A program made the translations under genes and the position numbers. Under the pieces are notes generated by a model. It saw nothing but the letters and a program-made list of their open reading frames with translations. It was not told the DNA's origin and searched no databases. A DNA stretch of 64,000 nucleotides, taken from the NCBI RefSeq assembly GCF_020536995.1, contig NC_068366.1, forward strand, positions 21,245,799 to 21,309,798, written 5' to 3'. Below, in pieces: positions 1 through 49,338 of the stretch (within the stretch, counting starts at the first letter, position 1; every line of letters begins with the position of its first letter). The DNA comes from Dreissena polymorpha. Lineage: Eukaryota > Mollusca > Bivalvia > Myida > Dreissenidae.

Positions 1-105
1 TTATGCAGGATAAACCCATCGAGAATGTCTTAATCAACCATTTGATCGTACTTTGCGATTGCGCTTGGATTGTAAGCTAAATGGTATATTTTGTTTATGT
101 TCCAG

Positions 106-247
106 TCCCTATGGTCACGGTGTGGGCGCCGCTGGCTACCAGACAGGACGCCCGTCCCATCAGAAACAACAGTGGGGTCAGTACGGAGACCCGTATAGTT
201 ACTGTCCACAGGAGCCTTATAGGGGCCAGCAGACAAAATATTGGTGA
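106..247 (+). CDS. Terminal coding exon of a Gly/Gln/Tyr-rich protein
   Basis: A T-rich tract ending in CAG at 103-105 is a good splice acceptor, and the frame then stays open for 46 codons to a TGA at 245-247. The tail is rich in Gly, Gln, Tyr and Pro and ends in QEPYRGQQTKYW. This is the composition of prion-like tails in chromatin and RNA proteins such as SS18/CREST or FET proteins, but no folded domain is visible, so the family is not assigned. The upstream exons lie before the window, and the exon starts in phase 2. Codon content is more GC-rich than the flanks, which supports real coding. Its 3' end faces that of the receptor gene on the other strand (convergent pair). Confidence 0.55.
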
Positions 248-1399
248 ATCAGCAACATATATTTGGTTTTAGTTTTAGTTCGACGCGCATCAAGAGAAGT
301 TTTGTGTTAATAGCGTCTGAAATATAATCTAAAGAAAAACAAGTATATAAAGATTTAATACATGTGATATGTTTATATAGAAAAATGCTGAAAAGTTCAA
401 AGAAAAAAAAACGGTCATGATCGTATGTCTGTAAGTCGATGAGCTGCAAACTTGTCCGTTGAAATACTCCTACATGTTTCAATGTATTCTATCCTCACAT
501 TGTAAGGGCTGCATCTACCTTACGAACATGTTCATGGCATTTTCATTATCCTACCTATATTATATCAAAAGTAGCTTATGCCCATGTTTCCATTTAATTT
601 GTATGTATGATTATCATAATACCCACTTTCGACATGTAGCGACATACGGCATCGGAGGGTATATAACATTTCAGTGAACGTTCTTATTGGTTTTGTATAC
701 ATCACATATGTAAAATCATGAACATTTTTAAGAGTGCATTATATATACAATTTGTGTTCATTTGTCTACGTTAATTAATATTGTGTTACAATTGTCTCTT
801 AACTACCGTCTCTTTGTTTACCAATCGCTATACGTGAGCTACTGCATTCCTATATTTTGAACGATTATATCTTACAGTTTTAGACAATGCACATAAAATC
901 TGAAACGCCTGAGATTAAAGGTATGAAATAAGCAAGTATAATTATTTCTTATAAATTATTACTTTATACAAAGACATGACTGAACTACTGTTAAATCCGG
1001 TACACAATTCATATAAAACACCCAATTTGAAACTAAACAAAACACTGAAAGAACCCGTTCGATATATTTTTAATAGCTCTCGATCTCTATAAGCAAAAGG
1101 CCCTTGCATTTACCCTTTGCTATTAATTCAAATTAGTTAACACGTGTTTCACAAGTGAAATAATATAACAACATATTTTTCAACTTTTTGATTTTATTCA
1201 TGGCTTAAAAGCAATATATGGCAGGAATGAAATATCATATTGTAACTGCTTAAAGCGTGATTATATTCTTTTTCTTTGTTTTATGTTCCTTTTTAATGCA
1301 AGATTATTTACATTTACAAAGGCCGATGTTTATAGCGATTAAATAGTGCGACATTGTATCTTGACTATGTGCGTTGCTGTTTTGTTTTAAGCATAAATA

Positions 1400-1439
<40 letters not shown>

Positions 1440-2156
1440 GTTATAAGAAACCTGTTATATATTGGCTGTTTTATGTACAAACATATAATAAAGGCATTAA
1501 TTTGAAGTTGGTACGTTCGGTTGTTTATACAAAACAACGCTGGTGTGTTATTACCTTATAAATTCAACTATGTTTTACATGCTTTCAAAACGTACACTGA
1601 ATTGCAATTATTGTATTATGTGTCCGCTAATTTGATTAAAAATGCGTTTTCAATTAACAAATAAATACTATCATTTAACTTATGTGAAGTGTAAATTTAA
1701 AGATTCCCTTTAACGTGAAATAGATGAAAAGCTTTTCTGTTAATTACAGGTGTTTGATATACATTTGCATTATTGATTCCGTGTACGAATTCCATTCTTT
1801 TGTAATTAAATGCATTTGTAACAATTTGGTTATTAGTCTAGTTTTAATAACATTTCTCATAAAAAAGTGTAAACTAGTGATTTGTGTACCTTAAATTAAA
1901 AAGATAATATTAATAATGTGTATTTCCCATAAAAAATAAATAATAAAACAACATTGTCTTATGAATATCACGTACACAGCACATGAGATATTTGATGTAT
2001 ACACGTATGAATCGCATAGCAATTTTATTTAAAATGTCTGACTTTCAATAAAATATATATTCAACCATAAAAACCGTAAAGCAACGTTCGAATACACGGC
2101 TTTCAATATACTTGTATTTTCGAGTTGAACATATTTGCAAAGACATGCAAGTGTGT
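248..2156. other. 3' UTR of the first gene and convergent intergenic space
   Basis: AT-rich DNA with no convincing coding frame. It should hold the 3' UTRs of the plus-strand gene and of the minus-strand receptor. A TA dinucleotide run lies at about 1399-1435. No poly-A site can be fixed from sequence alone. Confidence 0.5.
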
Positions 2157-39624
<37,468 letters not shown>

Positions 39625-40259
39625 TTCAAGAAGTAATCAGAAAAATCACTTCACATAATATTTATTCATTTTAGTTCACGTTCTCTGTATTTTAATTTGT
39701 TGAATGTTGTTTTAGGCGTGGTTCTTAACAAAAAATTAATATTCTAATCTGAAAGATGTAAGTAATAAATCCGTTGACACTTTTCTCACACCCAATACGA
39801 TATGAATACTTTTGAATACGTTTGAATGAAAGAAGAAATTTCACTGCAATGGCTATACACACTAACAACTTCCGTAATATTGCAACCAATTGAAATCTTC
39901 GAGTCAATGACTCCTCTCTTTTAAAGCTTTCAATGGTCCATAAGTCTGCCCTTTAGGGTGGAGTTCGACTACATGCATAGATAAGATATACGTCACTGAA
40001 TTGAATCATTAAGCATGAACACGTACGCATATATTTTTCTTTTTAACTTTTCATAATTTGATTAACTTGCACAATTTATGAAGCCATGAATGTTTACCCC
40101 ATGTTTATGATTTTGTTGTTCGCCACGCGTATTTGGTCACGTTTATCGTGTAAATAAGTTTACTCGTTTCGGTTGATTATGATCGGAGTGAAATTCGAGA
40201 TTGGTTAAGGAGTAGGCTGAGTATTCAAGGGGAACAGATTTGTACAGAGCGTTTACATC

Positions 40260-40488
40260 TTAACCCATTTATGCCTACTGGACTCTCCCATCCTTCTAAA
40301 TTGGATCAATTTATTTTCAAAATTAGGGATGTCTAGGATATTTATTTGTATATTAGAATATTACTTACAGAAATTCCTTTAAGCAAACAGCGCAGACCCT
40401 GATGAGACGCCGCGTCATGCGGCGTCTCATCTGGGTCTACGCTGTTTGCAAAGGCCTTTCTTCTAGACGCTAGGCATATATGGGTTAA
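40260..40488. mobile_element. piggyBac-like hairpin MITE
   Basis: The ends TTAACCCATTTATGCCTA and TAGGCATATATGGGTTAA are inverted repeats bounded by TTAA, the piggyBac target. Inside is a near-perfect hairpin (GCAAACAGCGCAGACCCTGA, then GAGACGCCGC, mirrored through GTCTACGCTGTTTGC). 229 bp, no frame. Bivalve genomes carry many such copies. Confidence 0.75.
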
Positions 40489-40858
40489 TGTAGTTGCATT
40501 AGTGTTTACAATGTATGCATAGTATATGAAGTCATTTATTCATGTGGCCATTTAAACGTATTCATACATTTTAATGGAGACTGTATGTAGAAGACATAAC
40601 CATACACCAAATCAAGGTTAATAAAAATTATTAATTACATGTACTCGTATAGCATATTTACGATATTACACTTATCAACGGTTTGAAAAGTGTTCATTAT
40701 GTTGTTATAGATGACCTAAATCAATATCACTCGGTTTTTTATTTATTTTATTGATTTGTCTTATTTCGGAAGAATCCTAACAGCGTTTTGAGTCCGACGT
40801 CGGTTGAATTCAGGTACACCGTTAAACTAGTAACGCCAAGAGATTGCCAAGCAATATG

Positions 40859-41113
40859 GTCCCCTACCGGTGAAGCTCCACCATTGTCAGATTTTATATA
40901 CATTTGTTGCCATAGCAACCATAATTCTTGACGTAGGGATAAATGAAATTACGTGCATAATCTCCATATTGCCATCTATCCATGTTTCATGAAAAAATAT
41001 CAAGACCTTTTTAGGTTATCGAAGGATTCAAAAAAGTGTGACGAACTGACAGACAGACTGACAGACAGACGAAGTGCAAACCATAAGTCCCATCCGGTTT
41101 CACCGGTAGGGGA
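40859..41113. mobile_element. MITE with GTCCCCTACCGGTGAA ends
   Basis: GTCCCCTACCGGTGAA on the left and TTTCACCGGTAGGGGAC on the right are inverted repeats enclosing about 255 bp with a GACAGACTGACAGACAGACG tract. No coding frame. Confidence 0.7.
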
Positions 41114-42331
41114 CAAAAAGGTGAAAACTCGACAAATTAAAAACATTTTCTTCCACTGCTATACATTACCCAACTAACGAATGTGCATTTTGTTACGATG
41201 TTTTTAATTAATGCATCTTTTGAAGAATGCACATATTTAGGAGCTCCGAAGTAAAGGATATTGGGCTCGTTTCCTAAACAATTCCAAAGTTTTTCGTAAG
41301 AATTCTGCGTTTCTTACGAACGAAAGTTCTTACGCAAATTCCTTCGAACGTTTCATAAACGGTTCGAAAACTTACGAATTCGTATGATTTTTACGAACGT
41401 TAATCCAGTCTGTGATCTTCATTTGAAGGTTTAACAAGACGTTACTCTATAATTTGGCGCAATTTGTCTAACTGTATCAAAAAAAACCCCATAATATGAT
41501 GAAAACTTATAGAAAAAAAGAAATTCTTAAGTCTTCTTCCGGATTTAGCAAGTTTGACTTATACAACTCGTTATGTTTAGGCTCTGTAATTGATGTTCCT
41601 ATGTCGTTGGAGCGAAACTAAAGATGAAAAACTGTTCCGTTTCAGCTGACTACTATTTGTTGAAAATCGATTTGCAGCGATATAAATTATGCAAGGGTAA
41701 AATGTGATGACAAAGGAAAATGCACAACTGTTCATATTGTAGGGAATCTCTCAGCATGTCGTAAACCTGGTGACTTTTCGAAATTTAACTCCCAGGCGCG
41801 TAGCTGTGCGTAGGCAGTGTAGGCACTTGCCTGAACATCATTATACAAAATCGAAAAAATAAAAAATAAACGCCCGCAAATGAAAAAAAAATAATCGAAG
41901 GCTATGGGGGGTTACATCTAGAGAATTCAAACATCACATATTTTGGATACTAAACGTGTTCAACAAGTTCACTTTCAAAACTAAGAAAGCAGGAGTAATC
42001 TTTTTACTCTAGTCAAATGCAACCAAATTAAAATTAAAAAATTGCGCATTTTTAATAGTATTATGAAACCTCTCGAGCGTGTATGGTTTAAAACCATTAT
42101 TTTGTCAGCGACTAAGAGTTTCCTGTGCATGTACATAGCGGCAGACAAATGTTTATTTTTACTTTTATAAAAAAAGAATAAAGTTAAAAACAATTATAGA
42201 CGAAAATCCGAGACCTTTCATAGTGGTGTTAATATGTTTTAGAAAATGAATATCATTGAACGTATAACAGTACATGAAACATGAACGTTAACTTTGAATT
42301 TATAAAACGATTTTTAGGATGAAACTATAGA

Positions 42332-43179
42332 CTATCGTCGACAAAATGATCTGGTGTCCATTTTATACCACGGCCATTTTGTGGGATCAAAAGTCGCATC
42401 GTAGAGCTCCGTTACGAGCGGACTGTCCTCGGTCGCGCTTTTCATTTCCTCCATCATGAACTCGAGTTCCACGAGCCGCTGATTCAGCGACCTCTGGCGG
42501 CTGGTAATGACGGACGTCGGCGGTTCCGGGGTGCGCGAGCGCCTGCTAGGCGTCGAAGCGAGTTCTCTCTCGATCATGTTCCTCTTGAGAATTAGCGGGA
42601 AATGCGTCTCGTAGAATAGGAAGGTTTCAGTCGGGTTATTTAACGATATGGCCTTCAAGTCTATTGACTTGGTAAGCGCTTTAAATAGTTCGTCGTTTTC
42701 TCTTAAAGGGATTGGGCTGCCAAGAACTGGGCGACGGATGAGAAACGTAAGCAAGGGTTCCCGTCGAATTAGTGTGAGAGGCGGCCTATTGCTGTTGCTT
42801 AAAGAGAACACATGCATTTGACCCGTCGGAGGCTTTAATAGGCTGCTTGGTGGAGGAGTGGTCAATGACGAAAAGTGTCTGCTGGCCAGCGCTAACAACG
42901 AATAATACTTCAACAGCATTTGCCTTGTAACCGCGACCCCGAAACAGCCGTCACGTATCCGCGAATCCAACGTTACCACCATCAGCGACTTCCGCCAAGG
43001 ATCACAGGTATTGCTGTTTGCACTGACGGACGGAACTTCTTGGAACGCCATTAGGGGCGTGGAGCTGAGATATGCTTTCCTTGTGGCCACGTGTCTGGAG
43101 AAGGAGGGCACCCGACGCCGCATGTATACGGGCGAATAAGTCGTGCAACACGCTGCCACTTTGTCCCGAGCTGACAGGG
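42332..43179 (-). CDS. Long terminal exon of an unrecognised protein
   Basis: The frame is open for 282 codons to a TAG at 42332-42334. The stretch is clearly more GC-rich than its flanks. A strong acceptor (TTCGATTTCAG) at 43180-43182 opens it in phase 1, so upstream exons are expected at higher coordinates; if it were a single-exon gene the first ATG is at 43121-43123, giving 263 residues. The protein is basic and Ser/Pro-rich with no signal peptide or membrane span. It has a predicted coiled or helical stretch (QRLVELEFMMEEMKSATED) and ends in KWPWYKMDTRSFCRR. I do not recognise the family. The intron side is immediately preceded by a SINE, which is unusual. Confidence 0.6.
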
Positions 43180-43209
43180 CTGAAATCGAATGTGATTACT
43201 AGTATCATA

Positions 43210-43416
43210 TTGTGTTTAGTTTAAACTTATTTATTTTAGCTTGATTGCATCGAAAGCCTAAGGCTTATATAAAAGCTATCGAGTCCGTTTCCTGGGCCTA
43301 GAACCAATACTTGGTGTTTTGGGGGGAGATCTAAAAAACGTTCCCACGATGGGGATCGAACCCGTGACCTCCCGGTCGCTAGGCGGACACCATATCCATT
43401 ACACCACGGCGACCTC
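43210..43416 (-). mobile_element. tRNA-derived SINE
   Basis: On the minus strand, GTCGCCGTGGTGTAATGGAT, GTCCGCCTAGCGACCGGG and the B box GGGTTCGATCCC form a tRNA-like head, followed by a body (AAGCCTTAGGCTTTCGATGC) and an AT-rich tail ending near 43212. The head's terminal stem does not pair as in a true tRNA. Same family as 31833-31985. Confidence 0.8.
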
Positions 43417-44702
43417 ATTTTGTGTTATAACGACGTTTTTAGCGTTTGCACGCCTTTCAGTTTGGCGTTATTACGAATGCTTTAGCGTTTATAAGTATGC
43501 CTTTATATCGAATTATTACGCCTTTCTTTCGCGAAAATACGAATTGATTTACGTTATAAGGTATTTATAAAGCGCTATTACAATGTACACGTTTATTAGC
43601 GTTCTTATGCGTGCTTACGTTAAATATTACGTGTTTATGTGCGTAGGAACGCCTTTTGCGTTAATGCGACTTGGCAATATTTTATTTAAATTTTAAATGG
43701 TTCATATAGGCTTTCCTAGATGGTAGTAGCAGTTTATAGATTTAGTAATGGTTATGTGTATGTTTCGCCGTTATTCCTAATTTTAGCCGAATTTAAAACA
43801 CTATGTATATTGCATAAATTGACGATATATAGTTTGTGGATTTCAAAATGTTCAACCTAGCATGAAAATGTATCACAAAAACCCTGGTAACGCGTATATT
43901 TAATGATTACAAAACATCTAGATCTTTGTAACGAGTGTCATTTTACGCATCAATTGCTCGATATTGGATAGAAGCACGCACCGAAAAACTGACTGTTAAA
44001 CGTGTCGATAGATAAACATATTCGTATGTTTTCCAATTGTATTTGTTTGATCATACGTGACAGATTTATTCATGTAATATAACATAACAAACAACTTCAC
44101 TATTGAAATTTATTCGCGATGGCTAGTTAAACTATACATGCGTGTCATGCATGCGTTCGATATCGAACATTGCTGATATTAGGGGCCTTTAAAATAAGTG
44201 TCGTGACAAAAAATCGTGAAAAATAGGTAAGAATCCCGAAAAAGATCTGAATCACCAGAATGGGATATGACAATGTTCCGTCTTTCCAGTAACGTTCGGG
44301 TTGTCCAATTTGCTAGAGCAGGTTATATTGCACATGGGCCTCATCAACAATGTTCACTTAAAAACAAAATTATGACAATTTGCTTTCAAATACAAGACAA
44401 GGATTTTGCTAAGGCGTATGAACAACGCCCGCAGTTGGGCCACTTACCTAAATAAGCATCTTTGCAAAAGAACGTGTTTTGGCTTATATTCGATAAATAC
44501 AACAATCGTTGCGTCGGTATATCATCGTCATTTTCCATTCCTCGATTTAAGCTGCTAATAGAAACGTGACGTCATCACGTCCTTGTATTATTTATGACGT
44601 CACAATCAGAAGTAATGGCGTTTATTTTTCTCAGATGTATTTTATTTGTAAAAAAAGCTTCTAATTATGTGTTGCTTGTGATCGCTTGCTGCAAAGGTAA
44701 TA

Positions 44703-44986
44703 TTAAACAAGAGATGTGTTTGTCAGAAACACAATGCCCCCTACTGCGCCGCTATGAAGCCATATAATTGACCTTTGTCCTTGACAGATGACCTTGACCT
44801 TTCACCACTCTAAATGTGCAGCTCCACGAGACACACGTGCATGCAAAATATCAAGTTGCTATCTTCAATATTGCAAAAGTTATGGGCAATGTTAAAGTTT
44901 TCGGACGGACGGACGGACTGACGGACAGACAGGCGGACTGATGTACAGTTCAAAAACTATATGCCACCCTTCGGGGGCATAACAAA
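44703..44986. repeat. Interspersed repeat with CGGACGGACGGAC tract
   Basis: Begins AAGAGATGTGTTTGTCAGAA, contains TGACCTTGACC and a run of GGAC repeats, and ends GCCACCCTTCGGGGGCATAA. It has the layout of a common bivalve interspersed repeat; no frame. Confidence 0.6.
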
Positions 44987-45127
44987 TACTGATGTTTGGT
45001 ATGAACGTTATAAACTTAGATCTACTCGATTTACTCCCGATTGATCACCAGCGTGAACAGAAAGTATTGGAGTTACAAATATAACATTAAAAATGATATA
45101 ATCTAGAAATGTATTGGTTATCCCAAA

Positions 45128-45157
45128 TGAGGGTGGGGGGGGGGGGGGGGGGGGGTT
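45128..45157. repeat. Poly-G tract
   Basis: A run of G broken by one T. Potential G-quadruplex; prone to length error in assemblies. Confidence 0.9.
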
Positions 45158-45278
45158 CGAGCGATTACAAAACGATGGGCTCAGAGTCAGAAACTACGGA
45201 TCAAAGGTGATCATGTGGAACAGCTGTGCAAGCTTTAGAAGGCGTATCGGTGGTTTACTTATAGATTCTCGTTCTGTG

Positions 45279-45531
45279 ATAACTGGGCATAAATGCATGT
45301 GCTTTGAGTGTCCTCCCAGATTAGCTTGTGCAGTTCGCACAGGCTAACAAGAGGCGACACTTTATGCTGTTATGGAAGTTTTCGTTTAAATGTGGTGTCT
45401 TCTAATTTTCTAAACGAAAATCCAGTAAAGGCGGAAAGTGCCGTCCTTGATTAGCGTGTTTGGACTGCACAGGCTAATTTAGAAGGGCGCTTTGCTCACA
45501 TGCATTAAACCTGTTTTCACAGAAAGCGGCC
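45279..45531. mobile_element. Palindromic MITE
   Basis: GCATAAATGCATGTGC on the left and GCTCACATGCATTAAACC on the right, with inner mirrored arms (CCCAGATTAGCTTGTGCAG against CTGCACAGGCTAATTTAGA), make a long imperfect hairpin. No frame. Confidence 0.65.
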
Positions 45532-46036
45532 GATTTATTCTTAGTCTAAATCAAGTAAAGGTCAACATGAGGTGTGATAATATGGTTGGATAAAGGCCTA
45601 AGCTAGCATCGTCGCAAGGGTTGTAGCAATTGGTGTCCATGCTATACGAGATAAAATCTATACAACCTGACCTGGCCAAACGGTTTGAACATTCATAAAT
45701 AAACTATACATTGTGATTGAGAAATGCGATATCCGATGGTATGTACAGATTGTAGATGGTCAGTCAAGGGTTGAAGCAAGCGGCGCTTCTGCTAGATGTA
45801 AAAACAAACCGTGAACCAAGAAAAAGCCAATTTCAATAGATGCCCAAAGCACGTCTCATCAAGGTCAGACTCAGGTAGTGTCATATGGGTTGTTAAGAAT
45901 TGTCCATAGGCAATACGTGTGCATGTACCAAAGTCTTGTTCCAACATCAAGATTCGGAAAGCGCAAACATTTTCGACATTCATATAAATGTAAACTATTA
46001 ATGAATATTTTTCTTACTGGAAAAAAACTACTTACA

Positions 46037-46733
46037 ACAAGGGCTGTTTGTAAAACATGCATGCCACCATATGGGCTCTCTGTTGTAGTGAAGCCATTGT
46101 GTGAATATGTTTTTTGTCACTGTGACCTTGACCTTTAACCTAGTAACCTGAAAATCAATAGGGGTCATCTGCGAGTCATGATCAATCTACCTATGAAGTT
46201 TCATGCTCCTTGGAGTAAGCGTTCTTGTGTTAGCATCTGAAAATAATTTTACTATTTCGGGTCACCGTGACCTTGACCTTTGACCTAGTGACCTCAAAAT
46301 CAATAGGGGTCATCTGCGAGTCACGATCAATCTACCTATGAAGTTTCATGATCCTAGGCGTATGCGTTCTTGAGTTATCATCCGGAAACCATTTTACTAT
46401 TTTGAGTCACCGTGACCTTGACCTTTGACCTAAAATCAATAGGGGTCATCTGTGAGTCATGATCTATCTAACGATGAAGTTTCATGATCCTAGGCATATA
46501 CCTTCTTGAGTGATCCGGAAACCATTTTACTATTTCGGGTCACCGTGACCTTTGACCTAGTGACCTCAAAATCAATAGGGGTCATCTGCGAGTCATGATC
46601 AATGTACCTATGAAGTTTCATGATCCTAGGCCCAAGTGTTCTTCAGTTATCATCCGGAAACCACCTGGTGGACGGACCGACAGACCGACATGTGCAAAAC
46701 AATATAACCCCTCTTCTTTGAAGAGGGACATAA
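46037..46733. repeat. Tandem array with nuclear-receptor-like motifs
   Basis: About four units of roughly 145 bp: GTCACCGTGACCTTGACCTT, then TGACCTAGTGACCTCAAAAT, then AATAGGGGTCATCTGCGAGT, then ATGAAGTTTCATGATCCTAG. It ends in ACGGACCGACAGACCGACAT and a CTTCTTTGAAGAGG hairpin. Not coding. Confidence 0.85.
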
Positions 46734-47696
46734 AAATCCTAACAATGTGTGTAATAAATTAAATTGATCCGAAAAGTAAAGTTATAAATGTTCTCCCAAC
46801 AAATATGCGTTTAAAGTTTAGTGTATCACAGTTCTTACATTTATATAAATTATATAGCCTTTGGTTTCTTTTTTTCTCCAAAATGTGTGAACCGAATTCT
46901 ACCGTATTGATTTGCAGCTTCTTTATTTGAGTACATGTAAGGAGTTAGTTGTTTACTAAACACACCCGGCTATGCAAGCGTTAGACCAACATAAACTTCG
47001 ACGAAGCGCTGATCTATGGCCGAGTGGTATTTGTTACGCTTTAGTACCGGAACTCAGGTGTTGCAAGTTGTATCGCACTCAACTCTGACCCACTTATTTG
47101 TCTTTCGCAAGAGACGATAATTCACACTTAAAAGACACAGGTTTAACTCTGGGGCTTGTCATACTAACTAGCAGGTCTCCGTTTGATGGGACATCGCCCA
47201 GTGCTCTCGATAAAAATCAACTTCTCACACACCTTTTAACGATAGGCTTCCATACAGGATCACGGGCAATGAAGAACTCATGGTGGTTATCCCATTTTAA
47301 ATAAACTTAATCATAGCAAGGCATGATCAAACTTGTTTCATGTGAAGTTTTTACAAATATAAGAAGTTTGCCATTTATAAGTTAGGTACATAGACTTTTT
47401 AAATTGACTGCTTTTTAAAACATAATTATATTATTATTTATCACATGCTATACCCTGTTTCCAATGTAATACAACCATTACATATTTTTTTATATTACAC
47501 ATGAGCTATACAACATTTTGAAGCGGTTTCATTGGCTTAGTTTTCGTTTATTGACCAATCGCATTTTGTTATTTTGCTTCGGAAAAGCCGAGGCATTCCA
47601 AATGACGCCAGGAAATGCAAACAATATGCGAGATTTATCATTATGTTTGGGTAAATATTTATTTAATTTGCTTATTTAAAAGCATGTGATAAAAAA

Positions 47697-47844
47697 GATC
47701 TGACACTCGTTGTCATAATCATACCATATTTTATTAAACTCGTCCAGGAAATTCGTTAGTAAGCTGGCCAAAGGCTCACTTACTAACATAATTCATGAAC
47801 TCGTTTAATAAAATATGGTATGATATGACAACTTGTGCCAGATC
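47697..47844. mobile_element. Near-perfect hairpin element
   Basis: TATCATACCATATTTTATTA lies on both arms, which run about 65-70 bp each (right arm 47775-47844) around a loop at GGCCAAAGGCTC. A MITE or other fold-back element; no frame. Confidence 0.7.
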
Positions 47845-49338
47845 CTATATATTTCATTCACATACTGCATTCATTTTTTTATATATTTGTATCACAAAAT
47901 TACTTGTCCACCCGAGTAAACGTCCAGGTACAATAATTCATGTGTTTTTACAGCGAAACCAAATATCACTAACATTAAAAAAAAACAAAGATTGTATTCT
48001 TAGCACTTTTTTTACTTGGTACAATATTATATTAAGAAAGCAAAATCGTTTACATAAATAATTTCATGCAAAACAGAAAACGAAATTGTTATTAGCAATA
48101 GCTGTTAATGTTTAAGAAAAAAGTAAGTTAAGCCATTATTAATATTGCAGTTGACTTAAGTGTACTTAAATAAATAATGCTGAAAAATAAAATGTTATAT
48201 TATATAGTGCCAAAACATGATTGTTTCAGTTGTTTTTGAAGAAACAAAAATGACTAGTGAAATTTCTATTATGTCAATACACAATACAAATATGCAAAGA
48301 ATTTTCAAAATTATGTTGCTAATTCAAACAGAAAATTCTTTGGTTCTATTTACGGTATAAAAAAGAGAGTGGTATATTGCTTATATTTTGCAAAACCCAA
48401 AATGCACAGTACTACAAAATCAATTGTACAATGATTATTAACGACACTGTTCTTTTGGTCCCTCGTGGCATTGAACCACTCATTGGCATGTACACACATT
48501 CTTTTGGTACATTATTCAACATTTTAGACGATTAAATATTCTATAGCACAAAGTACCAGATTAACAGTCAAAAAACAAAACATTTACAAATTCAGAACTT
48601 CTCTATGCTTCCACTCATGAAGTGAAGATATGAGATGGTTTATTGTCCTTCAATCAATATTGCAAGACATCTTTTTCAAATTAAACAGCGCCATGTCTAG
48701 CTCTAGATCCAAATAAAACACACATTTTATTACAACAATACAAAATGAACTTATCTTAAAATAAACAGGCTGAAAAAAAGACTCAGCAAAATTTGCGTAA
48801 AATTATAAAAACTGGTTTGTTGTCATTTCCTTTGTAAGATTAACAGCGAAAAAAAAATAAAAATGTAAAAACATGTTTAACCTTTTTTCCTCATGCAAGT
48901 TAACATTTATGCCTAGTGTTTTTAGCTCTGGTATTACAATTTAAACTTGATTTACAAATAATCATATACAGGTACATGGTTACTATGCTGATACAACAGT
49001 ACTACAAACATACAGATCTGGTCCCCAATTTTTTTAAATGTGTAAAAAGTTAGCTTTACGATATAAACTGATCTTTTTCACTTTTTTCATTTCGTAACAT
49101 TATTTTACATATAACATTCAAAAGAATGAAGATCGTTCAGTGCTCTGTTACAATTATTTTTTTAGATGATCAATACAGTATTCATTCAAAACATTTTTGT
49201 ATTAAAAATACCTTCTGAACTTATGGAGTAAAATGACTTTAGTTGGGTAGACTTAAGACAATTTCAAGAAACTGGACCTTATACAGAAGAAAAAGACTAC
49301 TACTATGCCAATGCCGCCGCTCACCGAGTGGTGTGGGA

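Larger units (their letters stand above)
39625..42331. other. Intergenic space upstream of the receptor
   Basis: This should include the receptor promoter just above 39.62 kb, although no core element stands out; GAGTCATTGACTC (minus strand, about 39.91 kb) is an AP-1-like palindrome of unknown meaning. It also contains the two MITEs listed separately, a palindromic AAACTTACGAATTCG-rich stretch at about 41.27-41.40 kb, and a likely repeat fragment at 41.79-41.90 kb. Confidence 0.45.
43417..49338. other. Repeat-rich intergenic space
   Basis: No convincing coding exon was found here. It holds the repeats at 44.7, 45.1, 45.3, 46.0-46.7 and 47.7 kb listed separately. The part from about 48 kb to 49338 is AT-rich and is probably the 3' UTR of the cofilin gene. 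Upstream exons of the 42.3-43.2 kb gene may lie here, but I could not identify them. Confidence 0.4.

Noticed and set aside
1304-1537. Short minus-strand frame with YIYIYIY
   Set aside because: It is the TA dinucleotide repeat.
43121-43159. GTG at 43157-43159 as the start of the 42.3-43.2 kb protein
   Set aside because: GTG is not a normal start in animals; a strong acceptor upstream in the same frame fits an internal exon border better.
43338-43416. A tRNA gene on the minus strand
   Set aside because: A and B boxes are present, but the acceptor stem does not pair and a SINE body follows; a second copy at 31.8 kb has the same head.
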